From Cyclina sinensis (Eukaryota > Mollusca > Bivalvia > Venerida > Veneridae), in assembly GCA_012932295.1 (NCBI GenBank), contig JAAONU010000003.1:29808361-29872360 (forward strand): 64,000 nt of DNA, read 5' to 3'. Numbering within the stretch: position 1 is the first letter of the stretch; every line of letters begins with the position of its first letter. This document shows, in pieces, positions 39,801 through 53,600 of the stretch. The position numbers and the translations under genes were made by a program. The notes under the pieces were generated by a model. That model searched no databases and was not told where the DNA came from. It was given only the letters and a program-made list of their open reading frames with translations.

Positions 39801-42800
39801 GGAACCAAAGGAAAAAGATAAGGAGAAAGATAAGGAAAAATCCAAGAAAGACAAAGAAAAGGAGAGAGAGAGGGAAAAAGAAAGAAAGGAAAGAAAAGAG
39901 AAAGAAAGAGAAAAAGAAAGGGAGAAAGAGAAGGAAAAGATAAAAGGTAAGTAGAGATATCTTAACAACCATCAGATTTTTCTGTTGTGAATTTAAATCA
40001 TCTATTGAAAAGGAGAATTTCTTTGTGGCCTTTATGGTTGTTTAAAAGTAGCTGGTATTAATTATTTCAACCTTACTGTGAGTTGAAACTTGGGATTCAA
40101 GTCTGGAAACTTGCACTACTCTTCAAGAGTAAGAACAGTTTGTAGTTTCATATGGAAGAAGATATTAATTGAGTGTTAAATTTGCCATAGGACATTGACA
40201 TGTAAATTGTTGCCTGTAGTCTGAACTGAGAATAGGTGATTTGGCTTAAACCTACCGGTAATGGTATGTTTGTATCACACACTTATTTTCAGTTGTTGGT
40301 GACTGTGCATAGTCATTGTACTAGAAATGTAAACTGCACAATATGTGTTAGTGTATTTATTAAGACTTTCTAGATTTTGAAGGTCACATGCAGAGATCTG
40401 ATAAAATGGACTTCTTTTGTCATAGAGTAACTTGGCTAATGTGATATAAAGTTTACATTTACTTGAACATAATCATTTATTGTTGAGTGCTCAAAAATAA
40501 CAAAACATCTGTAATTCATACAGCCCAAGAACAAGAGCAAAAAGAGAAGGAAAAGCAGAAAATGAAAGAAAAGGATAAAGAGAAGAAAGTGGAGAAGAAA
40601 GAAGAAGAAGAGTCCACAGATGAAGAAGAGATGGACAAGAGTATGGATGCTGATGACTTTGCCATTGGTCTTGGGCTGTCCTGTGTGGTTTGCAAGTATG
40701 TAGAAGCAAACAGTTAGCCTGATTACAATACTTTATATCTTCTCGTAGGTTATGCTGAGCTCATATATGCACAGAAATATTCTGCTTTACAGTTGTAAGA
40801 ACTGTTCTTTCTTGGCAATTTTCATAAATCTGTTAACAGTTGAAGGAATAGGAGATCTTAGGAGAAAAACATTTGGTTCAATTTTTCCCTGTTTTTGAAA
40901 GTTTCTACTGTTTTCAATTTTAATGGGTAATAAATTCAAAGTATATTCTATGTATAACTTGCAACCCTTTCACTGTTTCAGACAGCTAAACTTAACATCT
41001 GGTAACCAGTTGGTTGAATGTCAGGAATGTCACAGCCTTTATCATCAGGTAAGTGCCTTTTTCACATGCTACAAAAATCATGTCAGTGTGACATTGAACC
41101 TAGAGTGTAACAGAATTGAAGAGAAGAATGTATGAAATGAAGTATTTTTCCTTGGGTTTTATAATATTGTTTCTTGCAAGACATTGTCTCTCTTAAAGAA
41201 TGCAAGACAGATTTTCTGTTTGATAACTTTGTGATATTCTTCCTATCATTTGCCAGTCTTTGTATCTTTACATGAGTCAGAGATATAGATAACATCTGCA
41301 TGAGTTAACAAGATAGAAAGCCTGATATGTTGTTTATCTCTATAATTTGGTGATGCAATAATTTCACAGCTTGTCGTTAATTTAAATAATTATTCTTAGA
41401 ATGCAGGCCAATATTAAAGGGAAACGAAAGTCACAAATTCAACAGAAAACATAATAAAGTTTGCGCATTTATTGTTCAGTTTTGAAAATTTTAAGAATAT
41501 TGAAAGAATATTTATTTATTATAATTAGAAACACATAATTAAAAGTAGGGATTTTTCAGTCATTGGTTTACCGATGTAATGCGCCATTTGTCACATGACC
41601 ATTTAGGCTGTGACGCAGTTATTTAGTATTATGAAGTAAATCGGTATTAAAATAAATTTGGCAGAGGGTCATAATACAGAAAACATGTTAAAAAGATAGT
41701 TATTCTCACATTATATTGCACTGACAAGGAAAAGGATGGAGAAAAGGTTGGTTTGCCATTTGGACCATTAATGAGCTTTGAAAGTATTTTTAAACTGTTA
41801 AAAAGATTTGATAGAAAATATAAACATGCTTTAATGGTAATTCATTTTCCTTTATAGACATATTATGGTGTCATGTAAACATAGCATTCATGAGCTTGAT
41901 ACTAACTAAGACTCTTACTACCAAACATGGATATGTTGCCATAAGTCTGATACTCTAAGATAGATAGCCATATGATACCTTTTCTTTAGCTTCTCTTGAA
42001 TTTCAGGAATGTCATAGACCACCTGTGATTGAACAAGATGTGAATGATCCTAGATTTGTCTGGTACTGTTCTAGATGTGAAAAGACTATGAAGAAAATGG
42101 TAAGAGCTCTATAGTACTTAGCAGACTAACTCTGTATAATGTAATGATTTAAACTGATAACACTTAAAATATCTAGATAAAAATTGGAATAAACTAATTT
42201 AAAACAAGTAACATTATCAAATGAAGAGATTAATCATGGGTTTTGTATATGAAACACAAGAGGTTTTTCTTTGAAGGGTTTATTTGTTAACTGATGTTGG
42301 ACTGTGTACTTGTGAGTCTGTCCATCCACTCAGTATAAATAATGGATGTATTGACTGATACATTCAACAAATGTTCTTGTTGGTTTAGGTTTTAGATGAT
42401 ACCTTAGTTTGTAAAACATTACTCATACGAGTTTTTTGAGTCAGATATTTTAGATTTATTATCTCTATTGTTGTCTCTAGAGAAATTCAGCAAATTGTAT
42501 ATTTATGAATGACAGGGCTGCTGAGAAGGAAGAACCATGCCTAAGAAATCACAAACCTTAACAGTAGACTTAAATAACCAAGCTGGAACAAAATCAGAAA
42601 AGTCTGGAAATTCATATTGCTGTCATTTTCCTTATATAGGTCACAGAAATGCAGAGTATTTATGTCTGCAGAAGTTTTTATTGGTCTAGAAAGGTCAGTT
42701 GTTAGAGCCATAGTGTCCTGGGTTTGCATGAGGTGTGTCTCTAGAAAGACACCAAATCCACACATGCTTCAGTTCACTTGTTATATTGGTACAAGTAATG

Positions 42801-44256
42801 AATGTTACTGACTAGTCTCTCAAGAAATTAGTTCCATTTGGTGTTTTTTTTAATGCTTCCAACAAACTACATGTATGATAGCTTTAATTTCATTCAATCA
42901 AAACTAAATATCAATTAAGTATTGAACATGATATGTCTTTTTGTAGGTGACTAAGCCCCAGAAAAGTAAGACATCGGCTGTTGTTGTCCCAGAGAAACCA
43001 GAAAAACCTGTCATAAAGCCAGCCAAGACAGAACCTGCAAGTCTGTTTGCTTTCAACCGACGTGAAGCAAAACTTGTATGCTTGTTATATCTTCTTTAAC
43101 TTTCAGTTTTTTAGACACAGTCTTGAAGTAATTTCTTATCATTAATGAATAAAGAAATGAAATATCAGTTTGTAAATTGCATTCAATGCAAGTACAAGAA
43201 AGACAGATGTACTTTACTTCCCAATGAAGTAAACATATTACCACCTTTTTATCAGCTCAAGAAAAGTTTACTAAACATGCAAAGCTTATGGAAGAGCAGT
43301 GGTCAAGGGGGAAGAGCACTGGACAAGGGGCTGGAGTGCTGGCATCCCAAAAACCAGAGGTCACTGGTTTGAATTCCATCGTACAGATTTTCAGAATTGC
43401 AGTAATACTTTTCATGAGCTTCCTCACCTATTTTGCTCAGGTTACTATATTTCTGAACATTTTCGAAAATAATCACTTTATGATAACACTTCTTTTACGT
43501 TTTCTGATGTAAGGCCATTTCAAGTCAAATAATCTGAAGTGCAGTTACTTGCTCACACATACATGTTGGGCCTTGCATAGACAAAACTTCAGATGACAAT
43601 GTAAATGTTCATGGACACAAATTTTGTTTCTCATTTTCCAGAGCACATCTTCAAGCAAAGACACACCAGGCACAGGTTCAGCCAAACCTCTCAGCGGACT
43701 GGCTAGTTTAGCTGCCAACTTGTCAGGTTCTAAATCAGCTTCAACAAAATCTGAACAATCAAAATCAGGCAATGCTAAAACTGACCAGTTGAAATCAAGC
43801 ACTGTTAAAACAGAGCCAGCCAAGTCTTCTTCAAAACCAGAACAGTCTAAGACAAATTTGTCTTCATCTTCAAAACCGTCAGACCAATCAAAATCTGGCT
43901 CTGGTAAAAGTGACCAATCAAAGCCTAGTTCTACTTCTAAATCTGACCAGTCGGAAAAAAACGCTACTCCAAAGGAAAAGGAAAAAGACAAGGATAAAGA
44001 AAAATCTAAAGCAGAAACTAAGCCGTTTCAGAGACCTTCCCTTGATTCAAAATCTGAAGCCAGCAAACAGTTTGGTAGCAAGTCTGTTGAATCAAGCAAA
44101 ATGACAAAATCGTCATCAGCTTCATCTCTAGTGTCGGGTAAATCATCGTCCAGTCAGGGGGGACAGAGTGCAGTCGTTAGTGCTGATAAGCGTCTTCAGA
44201 TGATGAAGAAAAAAGCTGCAGCCAAACATACTGAGAAACGTTCTTCTACAAAGTGA
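36850..44256 (+). CDS. INTS12: Integrator complex subunit 12 (PHD finger)
   Basis: Subunit of the nuclear Integrator complex that acts with RNA polymerase II. Eight coding exons: 36850..36987, 37399..37518, 39718..39946, 40524..40695, 40982..41048, 42007..42099, 42947..43075 and 43642..44256. All junctions keep phase and sum to 1563 nt (520 residues plus stop; human INTS12 is shorter, about 460). The N-terminus [19 protein letters not shown] matches the short helix conserved in INTS12. The PHD finger (C4HC3) is spread over exons 4-6: [38 protein letters not shown] follows, then a Ser/Lys-rich tail ending [14 protein letters not shown], as in vertebrates. Exons 3-4 add a long Lys/Glu run not known in human. 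Poly(A) signals AATAAA lie near 44637 and 44793. Confidence 0.95.
37585..39293. mobile_element. Pearl/Helitron-like element with a 146-bp tandem core, in INTS12 intron 2
   Basis: At the left is a palindrome with AACCAGGTTTTCAA (37585..37617), then about five copies of GGGCGGAT, then ten full copies and one partial copy (93 bp) of a 146-bp unit starting at 37685, 37831, 37977 and so on to 39145. The array stops at about 39237 and is followed by TTTTGAAAACCTGGTTT, matching the left end. All copies look identical: each gives the same 60-residue chance frame on the minus strand. The layout resembles the bivalve pearl elements; class assignment is inference. Confidence 0.8.
41415..41830. repeat. 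Probable interspersed repeat in INTS12 intron 5
   Basis: Begins with ATTAAAGGGAAACGAAAGTC, contains GCGCCATTTGTCACATGACC, and shows a different texture from surrounding intron sequence. Its right end could not be paired with the left. Confidence 0.35.
43297..43385 (+). repeat. tRNA-like SINE head in INTS12 intron 7
   Basis: AGTGGTCAAGGGGGAAGAGC (A-box-like) and GAGGTCACTGGTTTGAATTCC (B-box-like) lie about 60 bp apart. No cloverleaf closes, so it is a SINE and not a tRNA gene. Confidence 0.5.
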
Positions 44257-44422
44257 TTTATTGTTTTCCAGGTGGTAATTTACTTGTCCTTCACCCAATA
44301 TTGTATCAAATACACATGCTGATCTTGATCAATTTGGGAGTATTGATATCTATTTTTATTGTAAAAGCTCATCATAATACACATTTGTCTACTTAAAATG
44401 TTCAGAGATGTGAAGGAAATGC

Positions 44423-44493
44423 CCTGTTAAGTAGGATTGGCCTGTTGAGTAGGATTGGCTGTTAAGTAGGATTGTCCTGTTAAGTAGGACTGA
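44423..44493 (+). repeat. Short tandem repeat in the INTS12 3' UTR
   Basis: About four imperfect copies of CCTGTTAAGTAGGATTGG within the transcribed region after the stop codon. Confidence 0.75.
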
Positions 44494-45397
44494 CCGACAA
44501 GTTCAGTAAACTAAGCTCAGTCAATGTAATCAGATTCTCTGTTTGATATTACATGCATTGTGTAAGCATTAACTGACTTAAATTATTTATGAAGGAAAGT
44601 AGCAGATTGATACCAGAACATTAGGAAAAACATTCGAATAAAATACAAAGTAGTTCAAGTGAAAAAGTTAAAGATATGTGGCACGTTTTGACAAAAGGTA
44701 CCTTATGGAGGTGCATGAAGTAAAGTCAAAATTACATTGAAAGGTAACTGTGACTAATATTGAATGCTTAACATACAGGGTATATTATATTTTAATAAAT
44801 GTATTCTAACAATGTAAGGTGACTTGAACACTTGAAAAAAGTAAGATGTACATTTTTGTATATTAACTTACTATTTTATAAAATAGAATGTTGTCTGTTG
44901 ATTAAAACTGTGTAAAGATGTATAAAACTGGATTGTTGTCACTTTAATTTCTACCTGTTTATTTAGAGACCTATATACTGTGTCTGAAAAACGTTGAGGC
45001 ATTGTCATAGCTCCCTCGTCATCTGCTTACAAAAACTTGGACATTTTCAGATATCTCGGGTATAACTTCACATATTCTTTTCTAACTTGTACTACCTCTT
45101 TATAATGACACCTCACATAAATATCAGAAGTATCATAATTCTTTCTTATTTATTTTCAAAATTATGCTCCCTTTTAAAGATAAAAAATTCCTAAGAATTC
45201 TTTATAATTTGCAATATCTGTTAATACTGAACATGTTTATTTCCCACCCCACACTGCACAACAAATAAGAAATCAGCTTGGCCATCTGGTTTTGACTGTC
45301 CAGGGCATAACTCAGAAAGTATTGGAGATAACAACTTGAAACTTCATAGATGGATAGATCTCACTGAGGAGAAGTGCAGTGCTCAAGAGCCTCAAGA

Positions 45398-47010
45398 AAG
45401 GCTACCACAGTCATCCTTACAATAAAGTCAACTACAGTCATCCTGACAATAAAGTCAACTACAGTCAACCACACTATAGTCAACTACAGTCAACCTTACA
45501 ATAAAGTCTACTACAGTCATCCTGACTTTATTGTCTGGTTGACTGTAGTAAACTTTATTCTAAGGTTAACTTTATTGTCAGGATGACTGTAGTTGACTTT
45601 ATAGTCAGGATGACTGTAGTAGACTTTATTGTAAGGTTGACCATAGTAGACTTGTCAGGATGACTGTAGTAGACTTTATTGTCAGAATGACTTTAGTTGA
45701 CTTTATTGTAAGCATGACTGTAGTTGACTTTATTGTCAGGATGACTGTAGTTGACTTTATTGTCAGAATGACTGTAGTAGACTTAATTGTCAGGATGACT
45801 GTAATTGACTTTATTGTCGGGTTGACTGTAGTAGACTTTATTGTCAGAATGACTGTAGTAGACTTAATTGTCAGGATGACTGTAGTAGACTTTATTGTCG
45901 GGTTGACTGTAGAAGACTTTATTCTAAGGTTGACTTTATTGTCAGGATGACTGTAGTAGACTTTATTGTCAGGATGACTGTAGTAGACTTTATTGTAAGC
46001 ATGACTGTAGTTGACTTTATTGTCAGATTGACTGTAGTTGACTTTATTGTCAGGATGACTGTAGTAGACTTAATTGCCAGGATGACTGTAGTTGACTTTA
46101 TTGTCAGTACGACTGTAGTAGACTTTAAAGTCAACTACTGTCAACCTGACAATAAAGGCTACTAAAATCAACCTTACAATAAAGTCAGCTACAGTCAACC
46201 TTACAATAAAGTCTACTACAGTCAACCTGACAATAAAGTCAACTACAGTCAACCTTACAATAAAGTTTACAGTCATCCTGACAGAAAGTCTACTACAGTC
46301 ATCCTGTCAATAAAGTCTACTACAGTCGTCCTTGCAATAACGGCTTCTACAGTCATCCTGACAATAAAGTCTACTACAGTCATCCTGACAAGGCTACTAC
46401 AGTCATCCTGACAATAAAGTCTACTACAGTCATCCTGACAATAAAGTCTACTACAGTCGCCCTTACAATAAAGGCTTCTACAGTCATCCTGACAATGAAG
46501 TCTACTACAGTCGTCCTTACAATAAAGTCTACTACAGTCATCCTGTCAATAAAGTCTACTACAGTCATCTTGACATCCTTACAATAAAATCAACTACAGT
46601 CATTCTGACAATCAAGTCTACTACAATTATCCTAATTATAAAGGCCACTTTAATACCCATACAATAAATTTCACTTCAATTATTCTAACAATAAAATCCA
46701 CTACAATTATTCTAACAATAAAGTCCGCTAAAATTATTCTATCAATACAGTTTACAACAATCATCCTTACAAAAATGTCCACTTCATCATCCTTACAATG
46801 AAGTCTGCTACAATCATCCTTACAATAAAGTCCACTACAATCATCCTTACATGAAGTCTGTTACAATCATACTTACAATAAAGTCCACTTCAAGCTTCCT
46901 TACAAAAAAGTCCGCTACAATTATTCTTACCTGAAGACTACTATAAATATCCTTATAAGCTCTACAACAATCATTCATACAATAAAGTCTACTACAATCA
47001 TCGTCATTAA
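45398..47010. repeat. About 27-bp minisatellite with two orientation switches
   Basis: Unit ATGACTGTAGTAGACTTTAT plus TGTCAGG. From 45398 to about 45524 it runs in reverse complement, from 45525 to about 46129 forward (about 22 units), and from 46130 to about 47010 in reverse complement again. The switch at 46129 is the palindrome AGACTTTAAAGTC. Units are clean in the centre and decay rightward (ACAATCATCCTTACAATAAAG forms). Because 27 is a multiple of three, it gives open frames of MTVVDFIVR repeats, which are an artefact. Confidence 0.9.
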
Positions 47011-47609
47011 AAAGTCTACGTTAATCATCATTACTCGTATTTACGACAATCAGAGCTCACTTAAATATTTCCATAAAAATCTAAGTTCCGTACTGGTGTG
47101 CAGGCGGAGACAGACCGACAGACGGATGGACAGAGAGATGGATATACTAACCCCAGCAACAGATAGACAAAGAGTATGGCTTATCATAATCGGTCCCAAA
47201 ACTAAACCAGTGTTTGAGCACCTGCTGAGGCCTTGACTTTGAAAGCACATGCCTGGTTTTGCACGCAATTCCCCATGGGGCAAGAAAAATTGTGTGATTT
47301 TTATATCAAAATCCGTCCATTACTGTTACAAGTTATGGAACGGACACCAAATTGGACAGAAAGACTGACAGACACGCCAAAACTTACAGCCTCCGATCAG
47401 TTCCACCAAAATAGAACTAAAACAAGATCGCTTTCCTTTCAATTTTTGTATGCACACGTTTTCAGCGTAACTCAAAATATTATTATTATTATGATACAAA
47501 ACTGTCCTTTGTCCAACTTCGGTGTTATTGTCTCTATCCAAATAAGCTTGCACCAACTTTTACCGCGACCAGAGAGAAGTTATTGTTGCTAAGTAAGTTT
47601 CTTCGTAAG

Positions 47610-50600
47610 CTAGTGCGACTGTCTCATCCTTAATTGTTCAGTTTTATTTTGTTTACCAAATCTTGATTTCAGGTTGCCTCTGAGAATGTTGAAGCTTTCA
47701 AGCAACTTCGGAATGTCTGCTAGAAAAATCGCTAAAAAAGACACAATCACATCAAACATCTTAAATTGTTTACTTCATCACCTGTAATGCTTTGTACAGT
47801 TTAGTTAGAAGATTTAAATACTATGAAAATTTTTGTCAGTCAAAACTTTTATACAATAGTACATTTATGTTGGAACTAGTATGTTGATTTACAGAACCTA
47901 GGTATAATTCATTTACAGATCTAATGCCTAGTTAGCCCATTCCCTTGCGTGCCTTCAAAAACGAGTAGCTAATAAAAAAAAAACTAAAAAAAATGAATAA
48001 CTTTGGACCAAACCAAAAGAAAACACAATAATTGAAAGGCCACGGTTTACCTCCTAGTGATGTGACGAGAAGGGCAACACCTAAACAATACCCGACGGCA
48101 GCTGCTGATGACCTCTTGTCCTTTGCGCTCGTTTTCTTTCTTTTCGTCGAAGACAACGCCGTTTTGTTTACTGCCAATTCCTTTTCTAGCTAAATATTAA
48201 TATATGTTTAAATCGTTACATCATCTCACAAAATACCACATATAAGGTTTATCAATCTGTTAACCAACTACATGTTTTATGGAATGTTTTGCTGTGCAAT
48301 CATGATAAATGGCTTACAGACATTTACCCTCTGAGGCTGCAACATTAGATATAAAAATTCTGTCATTACTACATTTTTCCAAATTGTATCAGATTTTCTC
48401 GATACTTTTCACACTTAAATTTCCTATCTATTCCTAACTAATTCTTACCTTATCTGTAACATTTTTTAACGCCACTTGTATCTCTTCATAAGACATGTTG
48501 TTAAAAGTTGAATTTCCGTACAACAAGTTGTACACAAAGCAGCTACACTGACACTTTGTATCATCTGTCGTCTGCTCCTCGACTGGAATTGCCTGGTCCT
48601 CGACTGAAACAAATTGGTAGAGAATATAAATTGTTTTCTAAACTCTTTATTCTAATTGAAACTTTTTTGAGTACTGGAGAAAGTGTACATGTGTGACGAC
48701 CGTTACAAATGTCTGTAATAGTTTCATAACACTTACATGTGCATATTTTATTATTTCATTTTGCTCATAAAAATGTTCACAGTGGTTCTCTAAAAGTCTT
48801 AAAATAAGTTAATCACTTCTCAGTTTCTATAGCACGATTTTAATCACTCGAGAATGAAAGGCAGGATCTATTATAGTAGTTGTGTAAATGTAGCAACATG
48901 TATACATTTTTATCATATACTTATAAATGAAATATTGAGAAATATTGATGAAATAAAATGCGTATTTTCATTTCCCGTATTTTCACTGTAAAAATTTATT
49001 TTTCACTGCAGTCAAACATGTTTTATGTATTTTTACTCGTGTCTTGGCGGACTACTTTCTTTTAAATTCAGCCAATACTCTAAATTAAAGGAGAATTCTT
49101 TCGAATCTTAAGGTCAAAAAAGAGAAAAGTATATAATAAACAGAAAATTCAAGTTTTTTCATTACATACGGGATTTATATTCATCTCGTGGTATGAAAAT
49201 TATCATATTTCACTCGTGGCTATCGCCACTCGTGAAATATTTATTTTCATACCACTCGATGAAAATAAATCCTGTATTTATAGAAAAAACTTGAATATCC
49301 TCTATATATTTAGGTGAGTAAATAGTGCATGTCCGTGTAAAGTGGCCCAGAATATTTAAAAAAAAATGAATTCTGAACAGTCATAGAAACTCAAATATTC
49401 AAAAACATATATCTTTACCTACCCCTCAACCAGGCAGCTTCTACAGTAAAGTATTGTGCAGTAATAAACCTGTTCTCTACAAAAGATAGATTTATTTAGG
49501 ACAGTTGAAACAATCAGTTAAAGAAGAGACTCAAAATATCCTATAGGTTCTTCGTAGCAAAAGTTGCTAATTTTGCTGTTGAATTTAGTTATTTTACGAA
49601 TTTTCTAACTACAAATAATCATGAAAAGGTTGTGACAGTTATGATACAGAGGGAGGGCCTCACAATGGTCTACTACTATGATGATATAATTACTATAATA
49701 CACACTTGAGTCAATTAAGGTCAACGTTTTCGTATGGTAATGCAGACTGTTGCATAAACTGGGTAAAGTTTATTAAGGCAACTATAATGCAGATCCTAAA
49801 CTAAAGTGATATGTTCTAGAGATAAACAACAAGAAAAAATAGAAACTTTGCTCTTATCATGCAAATGTAAATCGAAAATAAAATCTTTCGTCTTTACTTT
49901 TTATAATTGCTTCAGTGAGTTATACGATCTTTTTTCACCCCGTTTCTCTCTTTTATTCTTTCAAATCTACGAAAGTAGTTCCTAAGAAATAGTTCCATTT
50001 TGTAAGAATACATGTAAATTGTTATTTGCGTGATTCTTACTTGGTGTTGTTATAAGTGTTATATTAACAGGTACAGTTAACTCCTCCTCCTTCGTTGTGT
50101 TATAGTACAGTGATACGAACATACATTGTACAAACAAAGGCTCAAACTGCAAAGGGTAATCACTGTCTGTGACTGGAACCTCGAAGGTCTAAAGAAATAA
50201 AAATATACTTCAGTGTTTTTTATTATTATTTCTTATTATTTTCTTTTTTAACAATTTAAAGCGTAAATAAATAACCAAGAAAGTACACGTTTCTACAAAT
50301 CAGTTTGGATAAGAGAGGTACTAACTGATTTTATATTTTAATCAATCCTATTTAAGGACATGCACATAAAATCTCTTAGAAGCTTATTTGAAAAAAAAAA
50401 ACATGCCTATTCAGTTTATTAAACGAAGAGTGTAAAGAAAAACAGTTACGAAATGCCGTAAGTTATGCTGCTGAAATACAAGATAGTCAAATAATTTGAA
50501 ATAAATATATTCCAAGTATATCTTGAAGCATTTACCCTTTTATGTGTAGAGTTCCACGTGTCCGTATCATTACATGATTGGGCTTTATAATTTAGAACCA

Positions 50601-53600
50601 TCCTGATATATAAGGGTGTATAATTTGCTGAGATGCTCAGGTTAAAACCGTTTAGGTGAATTGAACTCTGCAGTGATATCTGCAAAGTGAAAAAAAACGT
50701 AAGTGTTACAGAATTCTCCATAGGGACGCTAACTGTCATATGTTAATTATAACTGTTTTATTTTATGCCTACCAATGAAATATAGGGAAATATCAGTGAG
50801 ATAAAAGTGATAATCCACTGTTTTGAATCAGTGAAATTACCATTTTGACAATCCACTGTTTGTGCCGGAACTACTTTTCCCCGCCACGTAAATACAAGAG
50901 AATCCGCTGTATTTCAGACAGTGACAACGAGTGAAATTTATTTACCTTGTTAAATCCAGTTATAATTACATTGAATTCCTGAGCCTAACTAGTTGTGAAC
51001 AATGATGAAATTCGCCATAAATTATTTAAAATGTCTGATTTGTTTACATAACTCACATGGACAATATCCAATATGGCCGACTTTCAATTCAATTGATTGA
51101 ATATTACTCGGTATTAATCCGCTTTTATAATTAAAGTATGCTGTATGGCTAAAATTCAATAAATATTGATAAACTGTGTAGAGAAAAATAAATGTTATTT
51201 GATGAAAGTGCATTCAGTTTATTTCAGCAGAAGTAAAGTTATCATATGTATTGGAGATTGTCTGCACTTTTTTTGTTCGGAGTAACGGTTTGACCAAAGT
51301 ACGCATTAACTGATTTGGGGCTCACCATGGGGAATTTATTGAAGGCCCTGAGTAAAAATGTCATAAAATACCCATTTATGACGTGTTGGCATAAAATAAA
51401 AAGAAAATTTGTTTGTTTTTTTAGTGGAAGATGGGAATTTATTTCATCTCGTGAACACCATATGTTTATATTTTCACTCGTGGCTGCGCCACTCGTGAAA
51501 ATATCACATATGGTGTTCACTCGATGAAATAAATTCTCATCTTCCACAAAAACAAACAAATATCCTCTTTATTATGTAAACCGCAATATGTCAGACGAGA
51601 GTTCAGCTCGTCCAAAAACAAGTACAATAGCATTTAGCAACAAACAGCTTACATCTAGCAATTAGCATACCCGTCTCTTTCCATATAGAGCCACCCTATA
51701 AAATCACAAAACAAGGGAAAGAACTCTGGACATAAATTTTATGAGGTACTTCCCTTGGCTGTACACGTTGTTTGTATCTATGACGTAATACTTAGTAGTA
51801 TTTTTTGAGTAACTGACAGATTGTGAGTCGACCACACTTTTTTGTTTTTGAAAGACAGCTATTTATGTAAGATAGAAGTAAAGACAAACCAGGGACATTG
51901 GTCAAATAAATATTGTATTTCCTGGCTGGTATTGGTTACACGCTGTTGACATCGGGCTCAGATAGCACTGTATTAGAACAAAATCTATCTAAAATCAAGC
52001 ACATTTACTTTTCTGAAAGAGAGATGTTCTAGGCTTATAGGAAACTACTGATCAGTATAAATGAAATCATCATGTCTTTATCGCATTTTGTAAAACATGT
52101 CTGTATAAAATATTGTTTAGTTTATGGATGTCTTCTTCAAAGATATGTCGTCACTTTAAAGTGGCATATTCTGATCAATTTTATCGATGTCTGAAAAATA
52201 AACGCTTTTTGAATGATGGAGAATTACTGCAAACATTTGTCTGACCTCAGAATTAACATTAACTCACCGCTTTGATGATACTTTTTCAGTTTCTTGGTTA
52301 ACACGCATTTAAGCCATTTTATGCGTTTATTATAATATAAAACGTATTTATATTGTTTGCGGTATCATATTGCTTACATTCAAGATTTCTTTTCCTCCAT
52401 TACCAGTCTGAATTATTTGTAGTGAAGCAAAGAAATTGTTATAGAGTCTTTCTTATTGACCGTAGCGTACACTTTATCAACATTTAAATAATTTAGATTA
52501 AAATACAAGACCACTGTTGACTTATATGCTCATCAGTGGTTGAAACTGTATTTTGTTCGATCGCACTGCAGTATTTATGTCAATGTTGATTGGTACACGG
52601 CCAACAAATTCCTTGTAATAAATATTAACCGGTTTAGTGGTTGAAATTATATTTTGTACAAAAACTAAAAGCTGACTCTATTTTAGTTTACTTATCGTCG
52701 GTACCGGTTACCCATATGACCGACGTCCCCTGCAGAAGTTTAGGTTATGGGAGATAGTGCAAGATACTGAAAGCATCCCTTGTCAGAAACATCCCTGGTA
52801 CTTTTCATATTCAGTGTGTCTAACCTGAAAGACAGAATTGTTAGTGGTGGAGCGGGGGAACCAACTCGCAACCCCTGGGTTACCAGTTCAACGCGTTAAG
52901 ACTTGACCACGAATTCGCTTCGAGCTAGCGGGTGACACTGATAAACTATAAAAAGTGTTAGGAAAATACTTCAAAGCGATTGGGCAAAATTTAATTTTAA
53001 CCAATAATATTAAGTCAGTAGTGAACCACTAAGACGGTTAGTGTTTGTTAGTACGCTACAATTCTATTTAAATATACTAACACACGCTGACCTATACAAT
53101 GTACACGATAAGCAAACAGGACAGAAACTTATTTGCAGAAATTGACGTTACCGAACTGTTTCCCGTAATTTGTATTGTCTCCAATGAAATTAATGGTTCG
53201 TTGAACTGCAAAACATCAACTGAAATGAACGATCAAAAATGTGCTGCATCATTTTAAATAAATTTCTGCTCTTTCGATTAGCAATTAACTGAAACGACAA
53301 ATTCAGATTTGCAAATGAGCTGGCTGATGAAATATATGAACGAAAGTACATTTAATGAAATATCATAAATACAGCAGAACAGGTAAAAATACAGTTTGGC
53401 CGAGTATTGTTCCATCACGTGCCCTGAAAAACACGTCACTTTTTCGATTGTTTAAAGTCGTGTGAATTGTGCAGTAATGAAATATTTATCGGCACTCTGA
53501 CATAAAAGCAGATCACGATTTTTCTGGAAAAAATAACAAGAATCCATATAAGCACATTGTTGGACAGTTTAAGCATGCTTACTGGAACTGGTTCAGGTCT

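Noticed and set aside
39733..39972. Phe/Leu-rich membrane-like protein on the minus strand
   Set aside because: It is the antisense of the Lys/Glu-rich INTS12 exon 3.
43545..43991. Acidic 148-residue open frame on the minus strand
   Set aside because: Antisense shadow of the last INTS12 exon.
45660..46568. Long MTVVDFIVR-repeat proteins on both strands
   Set aside because: Produced by the 27-bp minisatellite, whose length is a multiple of three. Both strands are open, which is typical of a repeat and not of a gene.
45398..47010. CRISPR-like array
   Set aside because: Units are contiguous without unique spacers, and the genome is animal.
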